Part shown: piece after piece, positions 50,522 to 59,580 of the stretch
Layout of the letters: every line of letters begins with the position of its first letter
How positions within the stretch are numbered: the stretch's first letter is position 1
Assembly (NCBI RefSeq): GCF_014844055.1
Contig: NZ_CP062167.1
Coordinates: forward strand, 124,001 to 188,000
Direction of reading: 5' to 3'
DNA length: 64,000 nucleotides
From: Aureimonas sp. OT7
GTDB lineage: Bacteria > Pseudomonadota > Alphaproteobacteria > Rhizobiales > Rhizobiaceae
The notes under the pieces: generated by a model
Seen by the model: the letters and a program-made list of their open reading frames with translations, nothing else
Told to the model about the DNA's origin: nothing
Database searches by the model: none
Position numbers and translations under genes: made by a program

Positions 50522-53500
50522 CAGGCTGCCTCCCGTTCACCGATGCGCTCGACCGGCCAGCGGTCGAAGAGCTTGGCCAGCACGGCGGGTCCGCTGGCAT
50601 CGACTGGCACGAACATGCGCAGCTTCCAGGAGATGATCTCGTGGAAGAGGCCGTATGCCGTGAGACGCTGGCGCATGGTGTCGGTGAAGCCGGAAAGCTC
50701 GATGCGGTTCACCCCCATGACGCGGACCCGGCGAAGCTGGAGGCCCTCGGAGAGATCGAGGATCGTCCGGCCTTCCATCAGCGCCGCGAAAGCATCCTTC
50801 GGCGTGACCTTCGCGATGCCGGTCGTGGTCGCGTTCGCGGCCCAGGCCGGGGAGACCTTGCGGCCGATGATGCGCTCGCCCGCGTCAGACTGGAGGCGAT
50901 AGACGCGGGTGGACTCGTTCGGCAGCCGTTTCCAGATCGGCAGCAGCAAGCCCGTCACCATATGCAGGGTGCTGTCTGCGAACTCCGGCACCTCCGCAAG
51001 TTCCGCATTCCAGGCCGCAGCGAATGCGTCCCGGTCGGCCTCGACCCAATGGGTCTCGCCCATCATCCTGATGGGGATATTGTGTGCTTCCATCGGCCGG
51101 ATCAGCCTGACGCGGCGCTCGATCTCGCCATCGTCCAGCATGACGCTGGTGGTGGGGATTTGCACCGCCGCGCGGCCTGAGCGCCCGTTGATCAGGAGCT
51201 TCGCGCGCGGATCGTCGAGTTCCGCTAGGGCGGCATCGAGCATGACGGGCCGGTTGCGCTTGCGTTCGGTGATCGTCAGCAGGCTGGTCTCGGCCCCGGT
51301 GCGGGGATGGGTGTAGATCACCTGACGGTCGGTGACGGTGAAGCTCTCGGCGCGCAGCGTCTCCAGCCCAGCGTCATAGATGCCGGACGCGATGGCGCCC
51401 TCGATCCGCGCGGTCAGAAGCTGCTCGAAAGCGCTGAAGAGAACGCCCTGAAGCTCGACGGTCAGCGCCAGCAGCCGGTTCAAGAAAGTCGTGATGGCGG
51501 GCAGCTCGTCCTTGATGCCGTTCGCGTCCATCAGTTTCAACCCGGTGGCGGATTCGAAGCGTTCGAGCGAACATCCCTCGACCTTGCCGCGCACCAGCAG
51601 GAGATAGAGCTGGCGCAGCGCGTCGCGGGCGTAGGGACTTTCCAGATTGTCCTCGGGCCGGAACAGGCCCTGGCCGCCGGTCTGGCGCTGGCCGCGCGTG
51701 ATCGCGCCCAAAGTGTCGAGGCGGCGGGCAATCGTGCTGAGGAAGCGCTTCTCGGCTTTCACATTGGTCGAGATCGGCCGGAACAGCGGCGGCTGCGCCT
51801 GATTGGTGCGATGCGTCCGGCCAAGGCCCTGGATGGCGGCGTCCGCCTTCCAGCCGGCTTCGAGCAGGTAATGGACGCGCAGCCGGGTGTTCTTCGCTGA
51901 CAGTTCGGCGTGATAGCTGCGCCCGGTGCCGCCGGCATCGGAGAACACCAGCACCCGCTTCTGATCGTCCATGAAGGCTTGCGTCTCGGCCAGGTTGGCC
52001 GAACCGGCGCGACTTTCCACGACGAGCCGGTCGATGGTAACGCCGCCGCCGCGCTTGCAGACGATACGACGCGAGCGGCCCGTGACCTCCGCCACCGTGT
52101 CGGTGCCGAAATGCTGGATGATCTGGTCGAGCGCGCCGGGAACCGGCGGCAAGCTGGCGAGGTTGGCGATCATCTCGTCGCGCCGGGCCGCGGCCTCGCG
52201 GCTCTCGACCAGCTGGCCATCACGATAGACCGGGCGCGACGACAGGTTGCCCTCCGAATCCGTGAACGGCTCATAAAGCTGCACCGGGAAGGAATGAGCG
52301 AGGTAGTCTAGGACATACTCGCGCGGCGACAGGTCCATTTTCAGATCGCCCCATTCCTCGGTGGGGATCTCTGCCAGCCGCCGTTCCATCAGCGCCTCGC
52401 CGGTCGAGACGATCTGGATGACGGAAGAATGTCCCGCTTCCAGATCGGCCGTGATGGACCGGATCAGCGTCGGGGTTTTCATCGACGTCAACAGGTGCCC
52501 GAAGAACCTCTGCTTGGCGCTCTCAAAGGCCGAGCGGGCGGCGGACTTGGCCTGCCGGTTCAGCGTGCCGGACCCGCCCTCGCCGCCGGTGATGTTGGCG
52601 GCCTGCATCGCCGCATCGAGATTGTTATGGATGATGGCGAAGGCATCGGCATAGCTGTCGTAGATGCGGACCTGTTCAGGGGTCAGTTCGTGGTCGAGCA
52701 ACTCGTATTCCACGCCTTTGAAGGACAGCGAGCGGGCGGTGTAGAGGCCAAGCGCCCGCAGGTCGCGCGCCAGCACCTCCATCGCCGCGACGCCGCCGGC
52801 CTCGATCGCCTCGACGAACTCCGCCCTGGTCGAGAATGGGAAATCCTCGCCGCCCCAGAGACCGAGCCGCTGCGCATAGGCGAGATTGTGGACGGTGGTG
52901 GCGCCGGTGGCCGAGACATAGACCACGCGGGCCTGCGGCAGGGCGTGCTGGAGGCGCAGCCCGGCACGGCCCTGCTGGCTGGCGGCGACATCGCCGCGTT
53001 CTCCCTTGCCTCCTGCGGCATTGGCCATTGCGTGCGCCTCGTCGAAAATCACCACTCCATCGAAGTCGGAACCCAACCATTCGACGATCTGCCTGACCCT
53101 GGAAATCCTTTCTCCGCGGTCGTCGGAGCGCAGCGTGGCATAGGTTAGAAATAGGATGCCTTCGTTCAGGGTGATCTTTGCGCCTTGCGGGAATCGCGAC
53201 AGCGGCGTGACCAGCAGCCGCTCCATGCCAAGCGCCGACCAGTCGCGCTGCGCATCCTCCAGCAGCTTGTCGGACTTCGAGATCCAGACCGCCTTGCGCC
53301 GCCCCTGCATCCAGTTGTCGAGGATGATCGCTGCGGATTCCCGGCCCTTGCCGACGCCGGTGCCATCGCCGACCATGAACCCTTGGCGGAAGCGGACGGC
53401 GCCCTTGGCGTCCTCCGGCGTGGCAGCAAGATTGTCGAGCGTGTCGTCCACCGTCCAAGCCCCGGCGAGGAATCCCATATGGGCCTCGCCGGCATAGATC

Positions 53501-54876
53501 ACCGTCTCCAACTGCGCCTCGGACAGCCTGCCGAGAATGTCTTTGGGCAGCACCGGACGATAGCTCGGCTTCGGCGGCGCGATGCTCGCCATCGAGGCCG
53601 ACTGCACGAGCTGGGTCGGATGCGCCTGCGCCCCGGCGATGCGGATGGTCTGAAGACCGTATTCCTCGTAGATCGCGTCGGAGAGGCGGCCGCCCTCGGC
53701 CGGTTCCCAATCCACGATCTCGTAGGCGACCGGCACGGCCTCCGGTTCCGCAAGGGGCGCGTCGGGCGCGGATCGCGCGGCGCGGTTGACATAGCCGCGC
53801 ACGGTGCGCGGCGCGGTCGGTCGTGCCACCGGCACGGCCAGGCCGGGATCGACGGGAAGCCTGGCCGGAAGCTGCTCCGCCAGCCAGCCCATCAGGGTGG
53901 CAACATCCGACGCCACACCGGGCGCTGCCGGGAACACCGCCGGGTCTTCGGCGGGCAGCTTGTCGATGACGGTCAGCCGCGTGTCGATGGTGGTGCCGTG
54001 CTTGGCATAGACCGATCCATCGATGACGGCCGAGAAGACCACGCGGCCGCGCTCCTGCAGCCGTTTCCAGTTAGCCGTCCAGGCCGGATTGTCGGGGGCG
54101 AAGCTCGCGCCGGTGATGGTGACGAGCCGCCCGCCGGGCGCAAGGCGCGCCAGCGTCGAGGCGACATGGCGGAAGGCGGCATCAGCCACGCGGCCCTCGA
54201 CATGGGCCATGACCGAGAACGGCGGGTTCATCAGCACCACTGTCGGGATCAGGCCGGGATCGAGATGATCGTCGATCTGGGCGGCGTCGAAGCGGGTGAC
54301 GGACAGGGCCGGAAAGAGGGAGGAAAGCAGGCCGGCGCGGACCTCGGCCAGTTCGTTGACGAGCAGCGCACCGCCGGCGATCTCGGCCAGGATGGCGAGG
54401 AGCCCGGTGCCGGCCGAGGGCTCCAGCACGCGGTCGGCGTGCGTGATCGCCGCCGCCGTCACCGCAGCGAAGCCGAGAGGGATCGGGGTGGAGAACTGCT
54501 GGAAGGTCTGCGCTTCCTCGGAACGCCGGGTGTGGGTCGGCAGGAGCCCGGCAATTTTCGTAAGCTGCGGCAGGATTGCCGACGGAGACCCGGCTTTGCG
54601 GAAAAGTGCATTGCCGTATTTGCGCAGGAAGAGGACGGTCGCCGCCTCGCAGGCATCATAGGCGGTCTTCCAGTCCCAAGCGCCGGTGGCATCGGACGTG
54701 CCGAAGGCGGCCTCCATGGCGCCGCGCAGCGTGGCGGCGTCGACACGCTGACCGCGTTCCAGATGCGGCAGCAGCAGACCGGCAGCGGTGAAAACGCAGG
54801 CCGCGGTCTCAGCGTCATGGTCGAACGGAAGCGGCGCGGTGGCGGATGCCGCCGCGGATGCGGAAATCATGTTCAT
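50521..54876 (-). CDS. Fused DNA methylase and Strawberry-notch helicase-like protein
   Basis: A 1451-residue multi-domain protein. Residues about 110-290 form an N6-adenine methylase-like domain (DRVLEPSAGTGLLAILAEIA, then VVLMNPPFSVMAHVEGRVAD with the NPPF catalytic tetrad). The middle has the Strawberry-notch NTP-hydrolase core: VGDGTGVGKGRESAAIILDN (Walker A), VIFDEAHAMANA (DEAH) and VVYVSATGATTVHN. The C-terminal helicase domain includes RVLVFSDAGGTGRSYHAELS and GLGRTHRTNQAQPP. Such proteins recur in conjugative elements; a role in protecting or remodelling incoming DNA is inferred. The start at 54876 follows a class A leader. Confidence 0.9.
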   Translation of the reverse strand: MNMISASAAASATAPLPFDHDAETAACVFTAAGLLLPHLERGQRVDAATLRGAMEAAFGTSDATGAWDWKTAYDACEAATVLFLRKYGNALFRKAGSPSAILPQLTKIAGLLPTHTRRSEEAQTFQQFSTPIPLGFAAVTAAAITHADRVLEPSAGTGLLAILAEIAGGALLVNELAEVRAGLLSSLFPALSVTRFDAAQIDDHLDPGLIPTVVLMNPPFSVMAHVEGRVADAAFRHVASTLARLAPGGRLVTITGASFAPDNPAWTANWKRLQERGRVVFSAVIDGSVYAKHGTTIDTRLTVIDKLPAEDPAVFPAAPGVASDVATLMGWLAEQLPARLPVDPGLAVPVARPTAPRTVRGYVNRAARSAPDAPLAEPEAVPVAYEIVDWEPAEGGRLSDAIYEEYGLQTIRIAGAQAHPTQLVQSASMASIAPPKPSYRPVLPKDILGRLSEAQLETVIYAGEAHMGFLAGAWTVDDTLDNLAATPEDAKGAVRFRQGFMVGDGTGVGKGRESAAIILDNWMQGRRKAVWISKSDKLLEDAQRDWSALGMERLLVTPLSRFPQGAKITLNEGILFLTYATLRSDDRGERISRVRQIVEWLGSDFDGVVIFDEAHAMANAAGGKGERGDVAASQQGRAGLRLQHALPQARVVYVSATGATTVHNLAYAQRLGLWGGEDFPFSTRAEFVEAIEAGGVAAMEVLARDLRALGLYTARSLSFKGVEYELLDHELTPEQVRIYDSYADAFAIIHNNLDAAMQAANITGGEGGSGTLNRQAKSAARSAFESAKQRFFGHLLTSMKTPTLIRSITADLEAGHSSVIQIVSTGEALMERRLAEIPTEEWGDLKMDLSPREYVLDYLAHSFPVQLYEPFTDSEGNLSSRPVYRDGQLVESREAAARRDEMIANLASLPPVPGALDQIIQHFGTDTVAEVTGRSRRIVCKRGGGVTIDRLVVESRAGSANLAETQAFMDDQKRVLVFSDAGGTGRSYHAELSAKNTRLRVHYLLEAGWKADAAIQGLGRTHRTNQAQPPLFRPISTNVKAEKRFLSTIARRLDTLGAITRGQRQTGGQGLFRPEDNLESPYARDALRQLYLLLVRGKVEGCSLERFESATGLKLMDANGIKDELPAITTFLNRLLALTVELQGVLFSAFEQLLTARIEGAIASGIYDAGLETLRAESFTVTDRQVIYTHPRTGAETSLLTITERKRNRPVMLDAALAELDDPRAKLLINGRSGRAAVQIPTTSVMLDDGEIERRVRLIRPMEAHNIPIRMMGETHWVEADRDAFAAAWNAELAEVPEFADSTLHMVTGLLLPIWKRLPNESTRVYRLQSDAGERIIGRKVSPAWAANATTTGIAKVTPKDAFAALMEGRTILDLSEGLQLRRVRVMGVNRIELSGFTDTMRQRLTAYGLFHEIISWKLRMFVPVDASGPAVLAKLFDRWPVERIGEREAA

Positions 54877-54973
54877 CGGGGATTCCTCGGGAGAGCAAGT
54901 CAGGATCAAGCCGGGCAGCGCTCTCTCTCGACCGCACCGGCTCAAACCCCTTCCGGCCCATCTCTCGCTCTGA
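54877..54973 (-). repeat. Class A hairpin leader of the methylase/helicase gene
   Basis: On the - strand the leader begins with CAGAGCGAGAG and GGGCCGG, then a stem AGCCGG/CCGGCT (54937-54942 with 54909-54914) around a GAGAGAGAG loop, and ends with GAGGA before the ATG. The same order of parts precedes four other accessory genes. Confidence 0.6.
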
Positions 54974-55034
54974 AGCCGTGGCGAAAGCAGGCATGAAACA
55001 AGCGCCCGACCGTCAGGCTGGGCGCTTGTGGGTT

Positions 55035-55457
55035 TCAGTCGATGGCCTGGAAAATCGCCGCCGCCTCCGCGTGATCGGCGGCATGCTCGTAGAGGCGACC
55101 ATAGCCCTCGGCGAGTTCGTCGTCATCGTAGCGGAAGGAAAGATGCGAGAAGGCGAAGAGCGTGGCGATGATCCCGGCGGCATCGCTTGAGACCTCGCCC
55201 TCGAAGCCGTTGCCTTCGCAGAACAGGCGGCAACGGGGCTTTGAGGTCGGCGCGAGATAGAGCGGCTGGCCGGCGCGTTCGTAGAAATCCCAGAGCCCGC
55301 CGCCGTAATCGCCGGGGCTGAGTATCTCCATGAAGCGAAAGACGGTATGCTCGCCGATGATGAGCAGGCGCCGGCCAAAAAGGCGCGGCAGGAAGTCCAT
55401 GCGGCGCTCGTCGGGGACGCGGATTGCGGATTGGGAAGCAAGTTCGGGCAAAGCCAT
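55035..55457 (-). CDS. ArdB/KlcA-type antirestriction protein
   Basis: A 140-residue soluble protein. The match to KlcA/ArdB is seen in VPDERRMDFLPRLFG, GDYGGGLWDFYERAGQPLYL, GEVSSDAAGIIATLFAFSHL and EGYGRLYEHAADHAEAAAIF (short segments). KlcA/ArdB protects incoming DNA from type I restriction without mimicking DNA. Located in a block with ssb and other early genes, this fits a leading-region role. ATG 55457 follows a class A leader. Confidence 0.87.
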   Translation of the reverse strand: MALPELASQSAIRVPDERRMDFLPRLFGRRLLIIGEHTVFRFMEILSPGDYGGGLWDFYERAGQPLYLAPTSKPRCRLFCEGNGFEGEVSSDAAGIIATLFAFSHLSFRYDDDELAEGYGRLYEHAADHAEAAAIFQAID

Positions 55458-55553
55458 GATCGGTCTCCGAGAGGGAAAGGGGCACCTGCCGGACGACCCT
55501 CTCTCAACCCGTCCGGGGGCACCTGTTCCCGGCCGTCCTTTCGCTCTGGGGGC
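55458..55553 (-). repeat. Class A hairpin leader of the antirestriction gene
   Basis: CAGAGCGAAAGGACGGCCGGGA on the - strand (shown in part), then CCGGACG/CGTCCGG (55510-55516 with 55489-55495) around a GTTGAGAGAGGG loop. CAGGTGCCCC occurs twice, flanking the stem. A GGAG precedes the ATG. Confidence 0.65.
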
Positions 55554-55618
55554 TTGAAGTGGACCATTATCTGGACCATCTTGTGCAGAATAGCGGAGAA
55601 CATCTGGAGTGATATGCG

Positions 55619-55876
55619 ATGAGGGTTTCTGTCACCGAGGCGAAGGGGCAGCTCACCGAACTGGTGAAGCGGGCCGAAGCCGGCGACGAGGTGATCCTGA
55701 CGCGGCGGGGCCACGAGGTCGCCCGCCTCGTGCCGGTTGCCGTGGTGGCGACCCCGAAAGGCCGGCGCGCGCTGATGGAGCGGGTCCGGGCCACGGCGCG
55801 GGGCAAGGCATTGCCCGGCGCGGCTGCCGCGCGCAGCCAGGATTTCCTCTACGGGGATGACGGGATGCCGGCATGA
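55619..55876 (+). CDS. Phd/YefM-type antitoxin
   Basis: An 85-residue protein: MRVSVTEAKGQLTELVKRAE is the Phd/VapB DNA-binding start, followed by GDEVILTRRGHEVARLVPV and a disordered toxin-binding tail. It overlaps the toxin gene by four bases. Together they form a type II toxin-antitoxin pair that can stabilise the element. It is the only operon on the + strand in this block. Confidence 0.9.
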   Translation: MRVSVTEAKGQLTELVKRAEAGDEVILTRRGHEVARLVPVAVVATPKGRRALMERVRATARGKALPGAAAARSQDFLYGDDGMPA

Positions 55877-56256
55877 TCGCCGTCGATACCTCGGCGCTGA
55901 TGGCCATCGTGCTGGACGAGCCGCAGGCCGAGACCTGCATGGTGGCGATCGAGGCGGCAGACGGCCTGCTGATCTCGGCCGGAACAGTGGCCGAGGCGCT
56001 GATCGTCGCCGGGCGGCGCAATGTCGGTGAAGAGATCGCCGCCCTGGTCGAGGGCCTTGGGTTCGAGGTGGTCTCCGTCACTGAAGCCTCGGCACGCAGG
56101 ATCGCCGAAGCCTATGCCCGCTGGGGCAAGGGCGTTCATCCCGCCGGACTCAACTACGGGGATTGCTTCGCCTATGAGGTCGCCAGCGAACGCGGCTGCC
56201 CGTTGCTCTTCGTCGGCGACGACTTCTCACGGACGGACCTGCTGTCGGTTCTGTGA
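55873..56256 (+). CDS. vapC: VapC-type PIN-domain toxin
   Basis: A 127-residue RNase toxin of the PIN family. The acidic catalytic residues are visible in IAVDTSALMAIV (Asp), SAGTVAEALIVAG (Glu), LNYGDCFAYEVA (Asp) and FVGDDFSRTDLL (Asp). VapC enzymes cleave tRNA or rRNA when the antitoxin is lost. Translational overlap with the antitoxin gene (ATGA) is typical. Confidence 0.92.
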   Translation: MIAVDTSALMAIVLDEPQAETCMVAIEAADGLLISAGTVAEALIVAGRRNVGEEIAALVEGLGFEVVSVTEASARRIAEAYARWGKGVHPAGLNYGDCFAYEVASERGCPLLFVGDDFSRTDLLSVL

Positions 56257-56273
56257 GGCAGCGCAGAAGGGTT

Positions 56274-56918
56274 TCAGCCGAAGCGCTTTCCATCAACTGT
56301 GAAGCTGTATTCGTTGGCAACGATGGCCTCATCGACCGCCTCATCCGAAGTCAGGTAGTCGTATTCGCGCTCAAGCTGGCGATAAAGCCAACGGGCGAGA
56401 TCGCGCAATGCCTCCATGACGGTCTCCTCGGCATCGGCGGTCATGTCCTGCCAGGTCGGGCTGTCGCGGGTGACCGAGATCGCCATGCAGTATTCGTGAT
56501 AGTATCGCCCCCGATGGGTCGCCTCGGCGGTCAACTGGTAGAAGTTGCGGCGTTGCGCCTGGTGCAGGGCATCCGCGATGCGGTGCAGCTCCACATCCTT
56601 CGGCGCATAGGTACGGATTTCCGCCGCCGTGCCTTTGCGATAGGAATAGTGGCCTTCGAACGCGGCGCCATCGCCCTGCGACCAGAAGCCCGTAAACCAG
56701 ATGCAAGGCTCTTGTCGCACGCCGCCGCCCATGAGGCGGACGGTGCGGGTCTTGATGCGGATGCCGAGGATGTCCGCGATCCGCCGGAAATCCTCATAGA
56801 CGGCATCGTACCAATCGTAGTCGAAGCCGCCCTCGCGATACCAGGCGCGGGCATTGTCTTTCGCGGCTTCGGAAAGCTCGTCGAGCCGATAGACCGTGGT
56901 TTCGATGACGTCAGGCAT
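56274..56918 (-). CDS. Conserved element protein (often named TA-stability antitoxin)
   Basis: A 214-residue soluble, Tyr/Trp/Asp-rich protein (YRLDELSEAAKDNARAWYRE, PCIWFTGFWSQGDGAAFEGH, RGRYYHEYCMAISVTRDSPT). Proteins of this kind recur in plasmids and phages and are often labelled antitoxin of a toxin-antitoxin stability system, but I know no evidence for that role. ATG 56918 overlaps the stop of the next upstream gene. No toxin partner is evident. Confidence 0.7.
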   Translation of the reverse strand: MPDVIETTVYRLDELSEAAKDNARAWYREGGFDYDWYDAVYEDFRRIADILGIRIKTRTVRLMGGGVRQEPCIWFTGFWSQGDGAAFEGHYSYRKGTAAEIRTYAPKDVELHRIADALHQAQRRNFYQLTAEATHRGRYYHEYCMAISVTRDSPTWQDMTADAEETVMEALRDLARWLYRQLEREYDYLTSDEAVDEAIVANEYSFTVDGKRFG

Positions 56919-57327
56919 TGGGGTCGCCCCCGTCCAGAACGGTGGAAAGCCAACCGTCGGTGTAGATCCAGTCCACCGTCTCGCCGGTGGCGAGGTCGAG
57001 GACATGCGCGCCGCCCCCGAACCCGTCGATTCTCGGACGTGAGCAGGTATTGGCGTATTGCATCCCCCATAGCCCGGTCAGGCCGAACGCGGCGGCACAG
57101 CGTTTGACGAACTGGATGACATGCTCGGGATCGCCGGTGCCGTCATCGCGCATCCAGAGCTGGGTGCCGCCATGTTCGGGCTGGATCGAAAGCATGAAGC
57201 CGTCCGAGGGCGGATCTTCGGCGGCGTTTTCGCGCGCCAGCGCGTTGTAGAGATCAAGCGCGCGGGCGGCGTTCTCGGGGCTGCCCACGTCGAGCAGGCA
57301 GGAGAAATGGGTGAAGTAGTCGGCCAT
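56911..57327 (-). CDS. Hypothetical soluble protein
   Basis: A 138-residue acidic protein (MADYFTHFSCLLDVGSPENA, AALDLYNAL-like helices, SIQPEHGGTQLWMRDDGTGD, and AHVLDLATGETVDWIYTDGW). No membrane helix or signal peptide. I recognise no family with confidence; similar proteins occur in conjugative elements. It overlaps the following gene by eight bases and is preceded by a class B hairpin leader with a good AGGAG ribosome site. Confidence 0.65.
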   Translation of the reverse strand: MADYFTHFSCLLDVGSPENAARALDLYNALARENAAEDPPSDGFMLSIQPEHGGTQLWMRDDGTGDPEHVIQFVKRCAAAFGLTGLWGMQYANTCSRPRIDGFGGGAHVLDLATGETVDWIYTDGWLSTVLDGGDPNA

Positions 57328-57369
57328 GTCAGGCTCCTGAAACGAGAAGGCCCGGCGCGGGGCCGGGCC
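57328..57369 (-). repeat. Class B hairpin leader
   Basis: GGCCCGGC (57349-57356) pairs with GCCGGGCC (57362-57369). On the - strand the stem is followed by TTCTCGTTTCAGGAGCCTGAC and the ATG. The same stem and TTCGTTTCAGGAG stretch recur upstream of 61277 and 60729. Confidence 0.65.
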
Positions 57370-57393
57370 TAGTGGATGGAAAGGGGCGACAGG

Positions 57394-57951
57394 TCAGGCA
57401 GCTTGTGGCAGCCGCAGCAGATCGGCAGTCGTCTCGCGCCAGAAGGGATCGACCAGCCGCGCCTCGAGCAGGCTGGCGCGGTGGCGGAGATCACGAGCCG
57501 ATACCGCATCGCCGCGCCCGGATGCCGTGAAGGCCATGCCCCGCAGACGGCTGGCCTCCGTGACGGTGCGGCGAGCCTCGGCGTCGGAGGCGACCGGATG
57601 CTGCCAGAGCACGATCCCGGCCCGGACCTCACCGGCAAGGACAAGGCCCAGTTCGTTGTCCTGAATGACCATGACGCGGGGGCGAAAGCGCAGCGCATCG
57701 CCCTGTCCAACGCGGAAATCACCGCGCGCAACGCGCTGGCTGGCGATGATCAGCGCCTCTTCGGGGGATTGGCACTGGCCGATGACGAGCGTGCGGTCGA
57801 AGCCGCCGACGTCATCGCTTTCGTCATCGCTGGCGATACCGATGCAGGAGATGCGCAGCGGCAGCTTCTGGGCATGACGCAGCCGGGGCAGGATCTGTCG
57901 CGCGACAATTTCGCCGATCGAGGCGAAAGTGGTGTGGTGGGAAAGGCTCAT
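57394..57951 (-). CDS. Hypothetical protein with a C-terminal helical domain
   Basis: A 185-residue soluble protein (SHHTTFASIGEIVARQILPR, LVIGQCQSPEEALIIASQRV, RVMVIQDNELGLVLAGEVRA). The family is unknown to me. The start at 57951 lies right after a class A leader, the second copy of which is the closest in sequence to that of the ParB-like gene. It belongs to the accessory block and is 443 bp from the thermonuclease start. Confidence 0.65.
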   Translation of the reverse strand: MSLSHHTTFASIGEIVARQILPRLRHAQKLPLRISCIGIASDDESDDVGGFDRTLVIGQCQSPEEALIIASQRVARGDFRVGQGDALRFRPRVMVIQDNELGLVLAGEVRAGIVLWQHPVASDAEARRTVTEASRLRGMAFTASGRGDAVSARDLRHRASLLEARLVDPFWRETTADLLRLPQAA

Positions 57952-58040
57952 GGGGAATGCTCCGCGACGGACGGCGGAAGCCCCTCTCCCGCCTCACAAT
58001 CCGTCACGGCCAACCGGCCCGCACTCTTACTCTCCCGTCC
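57952..58040 (-). repeat. Class A hairpin leader
   Basis: GGAGAGTAAGAGTGCGGGCCGG on the - strand (shown in part), stem GACGGA/TCCGTC (58000-58005 with 57966-57971) with a purine-rich GGCGGGAGAGGGG segment inside, then GTCGCGGAG and the ATG. The end CCGTCGCGGAG is shared with the ParB-like gene's leader. Confidence 0.6.
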
Positions 58041-58082
58041 CGACGGTGGATCGTCCCGCACCTCGGCGGGACGATCCGGCGA

Positions 58083-58451
58083 TCAGCACCAGGGCTCACG
58101 CCGCCCGGCCCAGGTTCTCGCCAGCCCTTCATCGACGAGAATATCGCCGACATCGCGGCCTTCGACGCGTATCGCCGCCAGGGTCCGGCCATAGCGGTCG
58201 GTCCCCTGACGCAGGATTTCGACCCGCCGACCTTGCAGGATTTCCGCCAGCCTGATCTTCGCTTGCCGGGCAAGGTCGGTTTCATGGATGCAGCGGCCCT
58301 CCATTTCGGGAGCGTCGATGTTGAATATCCGAACAGCTTCGGACTGCTGTCCCATACCCAGCCGGATCGAGTCACCGTCCCAGACGCGGATTTCCGCCGG
58401 TTCGCAGGAAGCCGTGCAGAGCAGGACGGAGATGACGATATGGCTGAGCAT
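58083..58451 (-). CDS. Staphylococcal-nuclease-like thermonuclease
   Basis: A 122-residue exported nuclease with a signal peptide (HIVISVLLCTASCEPAEI). The SNase fold shows RVWDGDSIRLG (Ca2+/catalytic Asp), IFNIDAPEMEGRC, and RQGTDRYGRTLAAIRVEGRD with the catalytic Arg. Typical of small plasmid-encoded thermonucleases. It may degrade DNA in the periplasm; its link to transfer is unproven. Confidence 0.9.
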   Translation of the reverse strand: MLSHIVISVLLCTASCEPAEIRVWDGDSIRLGMGQQSEAVRIFNIDAPEMEGRCIHETDLARQAKIRLAEILQGRRVEILRQGTDRYGRTLAAIRVEGRDVGDILVDEGLARTWAGRREPWC

Positions 58452-58490
58452 GGCAAGAGGCTTTCATAAGGGGGAGGCTGACGCGACTGC

Positions 58491-58871
58491 TCAGACTTCT
58501 TCCTGAAGTCGGCCATTGACGCAATGCGGATCGACCTCCGCCTCGATCCGCTGCGTCCGCCCCATCCAAGGCGCCGGGTGGATTGCCCGCGCCCAATCGG
58601 CGAAGGACGGGATACGGCCCAGATCCTCGCGGACATGCTGCTCCCCGACCCATCGGGCCGGGATCACCCTGCCGGTGGACAGGGTGATCGTCGCCCCGAA
58701 AATGGTCTCGGCCATGAAGATGCCCTCGGCATGGTGGCGAAGCGCGCGATGACGAAAATCGGCCAGGATCTCCTTGCTGGCATCGAACCAGCTATGGATG
58801 GGCAAGTAATCCTCGACCGTGCCGCCCCATTTCTTCACCGACGAGAGCGCATGATGATAGGGATGTGCCAT
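58491..58871 (-). CDS. DUF6915 family protein
   Basis: A 126-residue protein: HHALSSVKKWGGTVEDYLPI, HSWFDASKEILADFRHRALR, HHAEGIFMAETIFGATITLS and GEQHVREDLGRIPSFADWAR. This is the DUF6915 pattern (His-rich, mobile-element associated). ATG 58871 is chosen; ten bases separate it from the preceding gene's stop. Function unknown. Confidence 0.75.
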   Translation of the reverse strand: MAHPYHHALSSVKKWGGTVEDYLPIHSWFDASKEILADFRHRALRHHAEGIFMAETIFGATITLSTGRVIPARWVGEQHVREDLGRIPSFADWARAIHPAPWMGRTQRIEAEVDPHCVNGRLQEEV

Positions 58872-58881
58872 TTCCGCCCCC

Positions 58882-59370
58882 TCAGAACTCGTGACTGTAG
58901 AATTCGGTGGCGGTGTAGCGCTCGTTGTAGTCGAGCGTGATGGTGCGCGCCGCCACATCGAAGCTGAACTCGCCATAGGCGCCATCATTGTTCTCCCAGC
59001 CGCCATGGGTTTCCGAGAGGAAGTCATAGGCGAGCTGTTCGATGGCCGCCTCAACGCCCATTGAGATTGCGGTCACCTTGTCGGTTCCCCATGCCACCGT
59101 GGCAATGGTGATCTCGCCCTGCGGCAGGTCCACGGTCCGGTCGTCCGATTGCGCGGTGATGTCCTCGATCTGGCCGCTGTCGCCAGAACCGTCGAAGGTG
59201 ACGGTCACGAGAGTGATGCCTGCGGCGGCCAGCGCATCGAACAGCGCCGTCTTGTTGTCGGGACGGACCGCTTCAGCGCGACGGTTGCGCTCATCGCGCT
59301 CGGCGAAGAAGCGCGCGACGCTGGCGGCCATGTCGAATTCCGGCGTGGCTGGTTTGTCGGTATCGGTCAT
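58882..59370 (-). CDS. DUF6878 family protein
   Basis: A 162-residue soluble, acidic protein (DMAASVARFFAERDERNRRA, NKTALFDALAAAGITLVTVT, GVEAAIEQLAYDFLSETHGG, DYNERYTATEFYSHEF). The family resembles DUF6878, found in alphaproteobacterial conjugative elements. No function known. ATG 59370 lies after a class A leader with GGAGGA; longer upstream frame is not used because it would translate the leader. Confidence 0.75.
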   Translation of the reverse strand: MTDTDKPATPEFDMAASVARFFAERDERNRRAEAVRPDNKTALFDALAAAGITLVTVTFDGSGDSGQIEDITAQSDDRTVDLPQGEITIATVAWGTDKVTAISMGVEAAIEQLAYDFLSETHGGWENNDGAYGEFSFDVAARTITLDYNERYTATEFYSHEF

Positions 59371-59471
59371 TGGATGATCCTCCAGGAGAGCGGGATGATA
59401 TGGCCCGGCGGCGCTCTCCTCTCCTTCCGCCAGGCTCGCCCCGATCCCGGCCCAACTCTCCCTTTCCAGAG
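59371..59471 (-). repeat. Class A hairpin leader of the DUF6878 gene
   Basis: CTCTGGAAAGGGAGAGTTGG and GGCCGGGA on the - strand, then CCTGGCGG/CCGCCGGG (59427-59434 with 59404-59411, one G-U) around an AAGGAGAGGAGAGCG loop. GGAGGA precedes the ATG. Confidence 0.6.
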
Positions 59472-59580
59472 CCGAGGCGAGGCCTCGGCACCGCCGCTGG
59501 CGATGCGCAGCCTGCGCATGGCACAAGGCCCGGCTGCGCCTGACGCGGGCCGGGCCGTCGGGCGGAGGCGCTTTCGCGCC

